A stretch of 64,000 nucleotides of DNA, from NCBI GenBank assembly GCA_934047225.1, contig OW203991.1, forward strand, positions 3,472,001 to 3,536,000, read 5' to 3'. Under the pieces are notes generated by a model. That model saw only the letters and a list, made by a program, of their open reading frames with translations. It did not search any database and was not told where the DNA came from. Origin of the DNA: Ypsolopha sequella. Taxonomy: Eukaryota > Arthropoda > Insecta > Lepidoptera > Ypsolophidae. A program made the position numbers and the translations under genes. Shown here one piece after another: positions 55,664-64,000 of this stretch (positions are counted from its first letter, which is position 1; each line of letters opens with the position of its first letter).

Positions 55664-56466
55664 ACTATCATGGTAATAAAAATGTTAGTTTCCACAGCAA
55701 AAATGCTGAATGTTTTGGACATTGATCATTATAAATTATTATAAATTTATTTATTTACTTGCAAGATTTATGTGGAAACTTGTTTGGTTTTAAGATTAAT
55801 TTATTATTATTTGTATTATGTGTTAAGAAAACTGTTTGTTTCCCAATCAATAAAATAAAATAAAAATAAAATTATAGTATTATAAATTTGACACTTCGAC
55901 GTTTGCATTATTTTTTTTGTAATAATAAAACAACATTTCTGATCTTTTTTACATTTTATTATTACCCCTTATATATTATAATGAGCTGTAACAAAACTAA
56001 ATGAGCTATTGCACGTTCAATATATAAGAAATGATCAGGAAATGTTAAAAATTCGTCATCTAGCTTTATACCTTCATATAACAATGTTCATTTTACGTGG
56101 TTTGTCCGTTTAAATTAAATAAACATACATGTATATGTATATATGTAATTTGAGTACATTTAAATTATAATTACAACAGATACATTAAAAATACTATCTT
56201 CACATTGTCTGAAGCAAACCCTGAATAACATCTTAGGACGCTTAGATTATAACAATACGGAAAAGCTATTAGAAATGGTTAAATAAAGTTATATATTTTT
56301 GTTTTTTCTTGAAATTTTAAAACTATACTGGGATCAAATACAGTCTCTTAAATACTTACAAATATAAAAAACAAGTCACTTTACTTTCTCCCAACTACAC
56401 AAAATACACACTTACACATACAACACTCAACTTCGTTTTAGACGTCCTCGCCACACATAATAAAAA

Positions 56467-56540
56467 TGGATATCTATACTTACATCTATACTTATATCTA
56501 TACATATATCTATAGTTATACCTATACCTGTATCTATACA
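56467..56540. repeat. Minisatellite, ~12-bp ATCTATACTTAT-type units
   Basis: About six imperfect units such as ATCTATACTTAC and ATCTATACATAT. Confidence 0.8.
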
Positions 56541-56904
56541 AGACTTATATATAATTATGTTATATGATCTGCCTTATTAACTAACATGTACAAACCTGTT
56601 TATCACTTATTTCTTACATTTATTTACCTTAAAAATGCTGTAAACACTACATCTAAACCAAATGAAGGTTATAAACGGCGAACTACTCGACCGTCAAACA
56701 GTTTTTGACTAGCACGGTTTGTAGCTTTCGACCTCTGTTACTGTTACCCGTTGATAATTTATGTGCATTAATTTTCTTTTATTATATATTATTTTGGTTA
56801 TATTTAAACACTTTTGATTTTAAGTTGTATGTTCAATTTCACATTCCAATGTATACATGCTACATAGATTGTTATACCTGTAAATAAGCAAATTCAATGT
56901 ACAT

Positions 56905-57042
56905 CCCGGTCACATTATCTCGAGACCTTGCTGGAATGCGAACCACCCGCCCCCGTTCTCCTTTCACCTCCCCGCGCTCTGTATCTGAGCGCCGACGCGA
57001 CGTGACGTCATCGACGCCAGGTCTCGAGATAATGTGACCGGG
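56905..57042. mobile_element. Short inverted-repeat element with GC-rich centre
   Basis: CCCGGTCACATTATCTCGAG and CTCGAGATAATGTGACCGGG are perfect inverted ends (24 bp with ACCT/AGGT). The centre is GC-rich, unlike its surroundings. Confidence 0.8.
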
Positions 57043-57095
57043 TTGTATACACATAAGTTAAGTTAGTCCTAAGTAATATGATAAGGTGTACTTTT

Positions 57096-57165
57096 CTTTC
57101 TGAAATAAAATTCATCCATTCATTCATTCTTTCTGAAATAAAATTCATTCATTCATTCATTCAAA
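57096..57165 (+). repeat. Two LINE-type tails with (ATTC)n
   Basis: TTTCTTTCTGAAATAAAATT followed by CATTCATTC runs occurs twice in tandem. The tail type matches that of the LINE at 24810. Confidence 0.7.
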
Positions 57166-57424
57166 TCAACCAATTGATAGAAGTCAGAAGTCCGAGTAAA
57201 CAAATAAATAAACAAATAGTAACAAAATCAATGACAAATCGCTACTGATAACTGATATATATATATTTCTATCTATCTTTATACACAAGTATATATTTTG
57301 TATTTAATTGAATGTAATATTTATTTAGTTTGTGTCTAGTTTACGTATTGAGTTAACATATACATAAATATGTTCAGATCATTATTTAAGTATTTTTGAT
57401 TATAATAGGTACACCGCCTACGCC

Positions 57425-57600
57425 TTCACGTACATCCAAAATACTTTCCACCCAAAGGTTGTCTGGAAGAAATCGCTCTAAGCGATAAGACCGCCCATTG
57501 TTGCCTATATTTTAGTTTTTTTCCAACTTTGTATTGTCTTTTTTGTGTTTTTCTTTTGGTGCACAATAAAGCGTATTTATGTTATGTTTATGTTATTGCA
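57425..57600 (+). mobile_element. LINE 3' end fragment
   Basis: CCCAAAGGTTGTCTGGAAGA and AATCGCTCTAAGCGATAAGA match the 3' untranslated part of the LINE at 23185-24810 (about 24675-24710). It is followed by a CACAATAAAG signal and a TTATG-type tail. Confidence 0.8.
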
Positions 57601-57784
57601 AAAGGTACCACATGGCAAGAAGTATCCACTTAAATAATATACAGTTGTATCTCCGACGACTGAGGATATTTCTGTATCTATCGTGTATATCAAATGAAAG
57701 GACTTTAACGGCTGATTTAAAAAAAGTGTTACATCATTACATTTCATCCACTAGTTTTCTAGAAAACATTCAAAACTCACCAAG

Positions 57785-58262
57785 GCTTCTCCAGCGGGCC
57801 TATTGTGTATCTCTAGTTGCTTTCAGCGGGCCTATTGTGTATCTCTAGTTGCCTTCTGGACTGGGTGTCTATCATCAAAAACATAGATATACTATCGAAT
57901 TCCGATGTCCTAAGGATATTTTCGCACTTGAAGTGACGACACAGATTGTTAATAGTTCAATACCCACTAAAGGCAATTTTGAAATTTCAGTTTTTAGCTA
58001 TGTTTTTGATGATAGGCACCTCGTGCAGTTGGCAACTAAAGATACACAATAGGGGGGCTGGACTGGGTGCCTATCATCAAAAACATAGATATACTATCGA
58101 ATTCCGATTGTCTAAGGGCATGTTAGCACTTGAAGTGACGACACAGTTCGTAAATAGTTCAATACCCACTAAAAGCAATTTTGAAAGTTTAGTTTTTATC
58201 TATGTTTTTGACGATAGGCACCCTGTGCAGTTGGCAACTTAAGATACAGAATAGGGGGGCAG
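57785..58262. mobile_element. Tandemly duplicated foldback element
   Basis: A foldback with arms GGTGTCTATCATCAAAAACA and TGTTTTTGATGATAGGCACC occurs twice head to tail (about 57790-58060 and 58062-58262). The left outer piece GCGGGCCTATTGTGTATCTC is itself repeated twice at 57796 and 57828, and its inverse GATACACAATAGGGGGGC closes the first copy. Confidence 0.8.
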
Positions 58263-59333
58263 GTAGGAAATGGCTTAGGAATGTTTGTAAAATATACGTC
58301 AACCTACTCGTAACATCCTCTTGACTAACGTTTTACGAGGGGCATGCCAAAAGTAATTAGATACTCGAAAATTATAAAATTTATTCTTTATTACAAGTAT
58401 CGATCTTTTCGAAGTATTCACCCTGAGCACGTATACACTTTTCTATACGTCTGAACTAATTGGAAAATACCAATGACCACTCTTCTTTAGACACCTCAGA
58501 AATCTCGAAAATATGGGCAGCCAGTGCATCTTCTTTGCTTTCAAACTTCTTCCCCTTTATTTTTTCTTTGATTTTTGGAAACAGGTAAAATCACAAGGTG
58601 CTAGGTCAGGGGAATATGGTGAGTGAGGGAGGATTGACGCATTTTTTGAGTCGAAAAAGTCAAGTGTTTTGGCAGACGTGTGCGACGCCGCATTGTCGTG
58701 GTGCCTGAGAAGGCGTCGGATTCCTGACTTCGGTCGCTTGTCACACCAAGCTGATATTACTGTTGGAGCACAAACTGCCACATACCATTCGGAGTTCATC
58801 GTTCTTTGATTCTCTAGCACTACAGTAGCAATATGATCCGTTTTGCTGAAAAACGAGGCGACCATTTGTTTCTGTGTGCTTCGTGCACGGCGACATTTCG
58901 TTGGAGTTGGCTCATCTTCAAAGCACCATACAGTCGAATGTCACTTTATTTCAGGATCATAGTTATAAAGCCATGTTTCATCACCAGTCAGCATATCATA
59001 CACATTTTTTTTCTCGCCACCGTCGAATTTATCTATCATGAATAGGCACCAATCCAACCGACGGTCTTCTGCTCATCGGTAAGTTTGTGCGGCACCCATC
59101 TCAAACAACATTTACGGAGAGAAAGGTGGTCGTGAATTATGGTTTGCATTGCTGCTGATCCAATTCCCTGTTCTCGCTCCAGCTCTACATACATAATTCG
59201 TTGGTTTTCGCGAATAAGTTTTTCGACTGCACGAACGTTTTCTTCTGTGACCGCGGTTGGCAGCCGACCTGTCTTTGCTTCATCTTTGAGACATCCCCGT
59301 CCTGTTTTAAATTCAGCAAATCAATTAAATACT

Positions 59334-62300
59334 CTAAATATTATTAGAGTGCAATACAAACTAGAAAATATCAATCAGAAACAAACCCAAAGACAAGAAT
59401 ATGAAAAAATAAATAAAATAAATTTTTTTTTTTTTCATATTCTTGTCTTTGGGTTTGTTTCTGATTGATATTTTCTAGTTTGTATTGCACTCTAATAATA
59501 TTTAGAGTATTCATAGCGATGGATTTCGCAAAATAAACATAATCTTAGTTAATGAGAACTGTGAATTTCTTAACTGTCTGAAGCAACAATATTGTAGCGA
59601 CGACAGCGCCATCTGTTTCTAAGACCAAGGCGTGAAATTACATAACGCCCTCGTGAGCGTTCTATATGTGTTGTACAAGCTAGTATATCAAGCAGAAGCA
59701 AAAATAACAGTGGACAAGTATGATGGAAGAATTCACCGGTCCGGGTAGGAACCTCGGTGGCGCAATTGGTAGCGCGCTTGTCTTGATAACAAGAGGTCGC
59801 AGGTTCGAATCCTGGCCCGGGGAATTTTTTCATATTCTTGTCTTTGGGTTTGTTTCTGATTGATATTTTCTAGTTTGTATTGCACAGATTGCACTCTAAT
59901 AATATTTAGAGTATTCATAGCGATGGATTTCGCAAAATAAACATAATCTTAGTTAATGAGAACTGTGAATTTCTTAACTGTCTGAAGCAACAATATTGTA
60001 GCGACGACAGCGCCATCTGTTTCTAAGACCAAGGCGTGAAATCACATAACGCCCTCGTGAGCGTTCTATATGTGTTGTACAAGCTAGTATATCAAGCAGA
60101 AGCAAAAATAACAGTGGACAAGTATGATGGAAGAATTCACCGGTCCGGGTAGGAACCTCGGTGGCGCAATTGGTAGCGCGCTTGTCTTGATAACAAGAGG
60201 TCGCAGGTTCGAATCCTGGCCCGGGGAATTTTTTCATATTCTTGTCTTTGGGTTTGTTTCTGATTGATATTTTCTAGTTTGTATTGCACTCTAATAATAT
60301 TTAGAGTATTCATAGCGATGGATTTCGCAAAATAAACATAATCTTAGTTAATGAGAACTGTGAATTTCTTAACTGTCTGAAGCAACAATATTGTAGCGAC
60401 GACAGCGCCATCTGTTTCTAAGACCAAGGCGTGAAATCACATAACGCCCTCGTGAGCGTTCTATATGTGTTGTACAAGCTAGTATATCAAGCAGAAGCAA
60501 AAATAACAGTGGACAAGTATGATGGAAGAATTCACCGGTCCGGGTAGGAACCTCGGTGGCGCAATTGGTAGCGCGCTTGTCTTGATAACAAGAGGTCGCA
60601 GGTTCGAATCCTGGCCCGGGGAATTTTTTCATATTTTTTCATATTCTTGTCTTTGGGTTTGTTTCTGATTGATATTTTCTAGTTTGTATTGCACTCTAAT
60701 AATATTAAGAGTATTCATAGCGATGGATTTCGCAAAATAAACATAATCTTAGTTAATGAGAACTGTGAATTTCTTAACTGTCTGAAGCAACAATATTGTA
60801 GCGACGACAGCGCCATCTGTTTCTAAGACCAAGGCGTGAAATCACATAACGCCCTCGTGAGCGTTCTATATGTGTTGTACAAGCTAGTATATCAAGCAGA
60901 AGCAAAAATAACAGTGGACAAGTATGATGGAAGAATTCACCGGTCCGGGTAGGAACCTCGGTGGCGCAATTGGTAGCGCGCTTGTCTTGATAACAAGAGG
61001 TCGCAGGTTCGAATCCTGGCCCGGGGAATTTTTTCATATTCTTGTCTTTGGGTTTGTTTCTGATTGATATTTTCTAGTTTGTATTGCACTCTAATAATAT
61101 TTAGAGTATTCATAGCGATGGATTTCGCAAAATAAACATAATCTTAGTTAATGAGAACTGTGAATTTCTTAACTGTCTGAAGCAACAATATTGTAGCGAC
61201 GACAGCGCCATCTGTTTCTAAGACCAAGGCGTGAAATCACATAACGCCCTCGTGAGCGTTCTATATGTGTTGTACAAGCTAGTATATCAAGCAGAAGCAA
61301 AAATAACAGTGGACAAGTATGATGGAAGAATTCACCGGTCCGGGTAGGAACCTCGGTGGCGCAATTGGTAGCGCGCTTGTCTTGATAACAAGAGGTCGCA
61401 GGTTCGAATCCTGGCCCGGGGAATTTTTTCATATTCTTGTCTTTGGGTTTGTTTCTGATTGATATTTTCTAGTTTGTATTGCACTCTAATAATATTTAGA
61501 GTATTCATAGCGATGGATTTCGCAAAATAAACATAATCTTAGTTAATGAGAACTGTGAATTTCTTAACTGTCTGAAGCAACAATATTGTAGCGACGACAG
61601 CGCCATCTGTTTCTAAGACCAAGGCGTGAAATCACATAACGCCCTCGTGAGCGTTCTATATGTGTTGTACAAGCTAGTATATCAAGCAGAAGCAAAAATA
61701 ACAGTGGACAAGTATGATGGAAGAATTCACCGGTCCGGGTAGGAACCTCGGTGGCGCAATTGGTAGCGCGCTTGTCTTGATAACAAGAGGTCGCAGGTTC
61801 GAATCCTGGCCCGGGGAATTTTTTCATATTCTTGTCTTTGGGTTTGTTTCTGATTGATATTTTCTAGTTTGTATTGCACTCTAATAATATTTAGAGTATT
61901 CATAGCGATGGATTTCGCAAAATAAACATAATCTTAGTTAATGAGAACTGTGAATTTCTTAACTGTCTGAAGCAACAATATTGTAGCGACGACAGCGCCA
62001 TCTGTTTCTAAGACCAAGGCGTGAAATCACATAACGCCCTCGTGAGCGTTCTATATGTGTTGTACAAGCTAGTATATCAAGCAGAAGCAAAAATAACAGT
62101 GGACAAGTATGATGGAAGAATTCACCGGTCCGGGTAGGAACCTCGGTGGCGCAATTGGTAGCGCGCTTGTCTTGATAACAAGAGGTCGCAGGTTCGAATC
62201 CTGGCCCGGGGAATTTTTTCATATTCTTGTCTTTGGGTTTGTTTCTGATTGATATTTTCTAGTTTGTATTGCACTCTAATAATATTTAGAGTATTCATAG

Positions 62301-62723
62301 CGATGGATTTCGCAAAATAAACATAATCTTAGTTAATGAGAACTGTGAATTTCTTAACTGTCTGAAGCAACAATATTGTAGCGACGACAGCGCCATCTGT
62401 TTCTAAGACCAAGGCGTGAAATCACATAACGCCCTCGTGAGCGTTCTATATGTGTTGTACAAGCTAGTATATCAAGCAGAAGCAAAAATAACAGTGGACA
62501 AGTATGATGGAAGAATTCACCGGTCCGGGTAGGAACCTCGGTGGCGCAATTGGTAGCGCGCTTGTCTTGATAACAAGAGGTCGCAGGTTCGAATCCTGGC
62601 CCGGGGAATTTTTTCATATTCTTGTCTTTGGGTTTGTTTCTGATTGATATTTTCTAGTTTGTATTGCACTCTAATAATATTTAGAGTATTCATAGCGATG
62701 GATTTCGCAAAATAAACATAATC
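59334..62723 (+). mobile_element. SINE-like insertion: hairpin head plus eight tandem ~395-bp tRNA-like units
   Basis: TCAATTAAATACT flanks the insertion exactly (59321-59333 and 62724-62736), a 13-bp target duplication. The insert opens with an ~80-bp inverted repeat (59334-59411 against 59436-59517). Units measured from CATATTCTTGTCTTTGGG start at 59436, 59831, 60235, 60640, 61035, 61430, 61825 and 62220, with a partial unit at 62615. Lengths are 395 bp except two of 404 and 405, which carry small internal duplications (AGATTGCAC and CATATTTTTT). Units are nearly identical. An 87-residue minus-strand frame in each is a by-product of the repeat. Confidence 0.92.
59751..62607 (+). repeat. Eight tRNA-like modules with pol III-type signals
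   Basis: Located at 59751-59823, 60155-60227, 60550-60622, 60955-61027, 61350-61422, 61745-61817, 62140-62212 and 62535-62607. Each has TGGCGCAATTGG (box A) and GGTTCGAATCC (box B) and is followed after one base by TTTTTT. The fold has a GCGC D stem, a five-pair anticodon stem CTTGT/ACAAG around CTTGATA (triplet TGA), a four-pair T stem, and a six-pair acceptor with one wobble, shifted by one base. The TGA triplet would read serine codons, but there is no long variable arm, so these are tRNA-derived, not tRNA-Ser genes. Confidence 0.85.
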
Positions 62724-63149
62724 TCAATTAAATACTGTTGTTCGTGAGCCAAAAGTAGTAGCCAAAAGTTCAAAACATTCTTGAGGCTTAAAACTTTTTT
62801 ATAGTCATAATAAATCATAGCGCGCCAATCACTTCGACTGAGCTCCATTGCTGCAAGCGAATTCCCGCCAGATTCTCGGAAAAATGATGCTCATCCAAAT
62901 AAAAAAAAAAGAAATGATGTGCGTTCTATTTTCAGATATACCAACAAACAACCAGCCTATAAGATGATGTATAACTTGCCAGTGTCAATCAAAGGAGTAA
63001 ATAGTATCTAACTTCTTTTGGCATGCCCCTCGTAAAAGCAAAAAAATTCAAAAAGATTATTTTACGTTTATATTTTAAAAATTCCTTTCACGAAGTTTTA
63101 CGAACAGAATAAGGAATTTAGACATTCTGCTGTATCAGAATATTTATAA

Positions 63150-63335
63150 CGGTACAGAACCCTTAGGGTGCGACTCCTACTCGCACTTGACCGATTTTTT
63201 TATTTGATTATTTGGCGTGTTAGAAACCGTAGTATAAATAACACGTATTCTGTAAAAATTTTCAACTGGCTATCTACCTATTACGGCTGGACCTGAAAAA
63301 CCCTGTGAGAGACAGACGGACTGCGGACCGTTCAT
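63150..63335 (-). repeat. GGAACCC repeat family F, diverged inverted copy
   Basis: ACAGAACCCTTAGGGTGCGA, TACTCGCACTTGACCG and GAGAGACAGACGGACTGCGG resemble family F read in reverse. Confidence 0.6.
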
Positions 63336-63344
63336 ATTACCCGT

Positions 63345-63480
63345 CCAAGACAAATAGGACAATGAGCAAACCAAAATCTCCTCTATGAAAGATTAATAAA
63401 GTCTGCCATTGGCCTCATTGCGTTGTATGGGTAATAACATTTTAACTAGCCAACGCCATACCCTTAATCTGTTCCTAACT
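63345..63480. repeat. Dispersed repeat E, partial copy 3
   Basis: ACAATGAGCAAACC, TCCTCTATGAAA and AATAAAGTCTGCCATTGGCC align with 51360-51465. Confidence 0.65.
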
Positions 63481-63553
63481 ATTTATTGTAAGGGACGTTT
63501 AACGAGTGGACAAATTTAGCATATTCATGATATTTGTTTTTGTTTTGTTTCAG

Positions 63554-64000
63554 CTTCTATATACATTTTGATGGGATTACCATCATCTCTACTGGCAGGA
63601 TGTTTAACTTCTAAGTACGGCCGCAAGAAGATTTGTTTGTTGTTTTCAATCCCAACTATATTCGGAGCAATTATTATCTTTTTTGCTCAAGACTTCCGAA
63701 CTCTTTTTGCTGGATTTCTGATTACTGGAATAATCGTAGGATCCAAGTATATAACCAACATCTATATCGCGGAATGTTGTTCACCAAGATTTAGGGGAAC
63801 TATGCTGGACATCAATCACTTTTTTACTATGTTAGGTTTTGCAGTTGCACGATTACTGGGTAATTATGGATGTAATTGGAGAAATTTAGCGTTATATTCT
63901 CTTATATTTCCGACTTTAGCTTTTCTTGTATGTTTATTGAGTCCAGAGAGTCCAACTTGGCTAGCTACTCAAGGTAGATTTGAGGAATCCAGAAAAGCAT
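63554..64000 (+). CDS. Sugar transporter (trehalose-transporter type), second visible exon, cut by window end
   Basis: After TTTGTTTCAG the frame (phase 1 from the exon at 54949) is open to the window edge, 149 residues. It shows a second membrane helix (IYILMGLPSSLLAGCL), the loop SKYGRKK that matches the G-R-K/R motif between helices 2 and 3, helices 3 and 4, YIAECCSPRFRG (the E...RG block of sugar porters), helices 5 and 6, and SPESPTWLATQGR, matching the PES.RWL motif at the end of helix 6. The product belongs to the MFS sugar-porter family and acts in a membrane. The central loop and helices 7-12 lie beyond the window. Nothing marks it as a pseudogene. Confidence 0.92.

Larger units (their letters stand above)
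58381..62848 (-). pseudogene. mariner DD34D transposase, broken and interrupted
   Basis: The start reads MELSRSDWRAMIYYDYKK on the minus strand from 62848. A one-base frame change is followed by QECFELLATTFGSRTTVFN, and then the nested insert intervenes (59334-62723). The rest continues from 59320 with FKTGRGCLKDEAKTGRLPTA and VTEENVRAVEKLIRENQ. The catalytic triad is visible: Asp in TGDETW, Asp in HHDNAASHTS, and Asp in SPDLAPCDF, with exactly 34 residues between the last two, so DD34D. Several frameshifts and stops (one around CDFTCF, one in the C-terminal FRRIEKC part) together with the insertion make it inactive. It could only have been mobilised in trans by a related source. Confidence 0.9.
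58336..63032 (-). mobile_element. mariner element split by a 3.4-kb insertion
   Basis: Inverted ends CGAGGGGCATGCCAAAAG continue through TTAGATACT to about 30 bp with two mismatches, and TA flanks both ends (58334-58335, 63033-63034). Removing the nested insert leaves about 1.3 kb, the usual mariner length. Coding direction is minus. Confidence 0.92.
55085..63553 (+). other. 8.5-kb intron of the sugar transporter
   Basis: GTAAGT at 55085 and TTTGTTTCAG ending at 63553 fit consensus splice sites. Contents listed separately: a MITE half, a palindrome of about 34 bp at 55142-55176 (ATTTCGAAATACAAA and partner), a minisatellite, LINE tails, foldbacks, the mariner with its nested array, and family F and E repeats. 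Stretches 55180-55585, 55665-56465 and 57166-57420 show nothing recognisable. Confidence 0.8.

Noticed and set aside
59751..62607. Eight true tRNA-Ser (TGA) genes
   Set aside because: There is no long variable arm, the acceptor stem is shifted by a base, and the modules lie inside a transposable unit.
59570..62617. Eight identical 87-residue minus-strand frames
   Set aside because: Each is the reverse strand of a tRNA-like SINE unit. Such frames containing FEPATSCYQ-like strings are a known by-product of tRNA box B read backwards.

Overview
The window looks like gene-poor nuclear DNA from a moth or butterfly (Lepidoptera). It is AT-rich and has no operons or bacterial genes. It carries repeats typical of lepidopteran genomes: a tRNA-headed SINE containing GGTGAAGGAAAACATCGT, a repeat with CCCAGAGGGGTAGGCA, and a repeat that opens with CCAAGTGCGAGTCGGACTCG and closes with a GGAACCCTAAAAA end. 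The order-level call is inference from these repeats.

The only cellular gene I can support is at the right edge. It is a plus-strand sugar-porter of the major facilitator superfamily, of the facilitated trehalose transporter type. An internal exon lies at 54949-55084 and the next exon starts at 63554 and runs off the window. The 8.5-kb intron between them is full of transposons. A mariner element (58336-63032) sits in it, and inside that mariner is a 3.4-kb insertion (59334-62723) holding eight near-identical ~395-bp units. Each unit contains a tRNA-like fold with A box, B box and a T6 run.

The rest is transposon-derived. 1-13 kb: a LINE C-terminal fragment, a broken Tc1-like transposase, short inverted-repeat elements and a double-headed tRNA-like foldback. 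13-16 kb: a 19-copy 69-bp satellite. 16-25 kb: two copies of a TTAA-flanked element, one split by a hAT-type element and the other by a LINE, then a 5'-truncated LINE with an open reverse transcriptase frame. 25-34 kb: a long tRNA-half palindrome, LINE scraps, TTAA elements and a Foldback-like element whose arms are built of sub-repeats. 34-48 kb: the GGAACCC repeat family, a P-like element with 8-bp target duplications, and a Harbinger transposase fragment. 48-54 kb: further TA- and TTAA-flanked inverted-repeat elements.

The most unusual items are the tandem tRNA-like array with its differently built relatives at 6 kb and 45 kb, the set of families sharing TTAAGGCG-type ends with different interiors, the perfect 112-bp palindrome nested in another palindromic element, and the P-like element with a THAP-like start. 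No rRNA gene, credible functional tRNA gene, or CRISPR array was seen.
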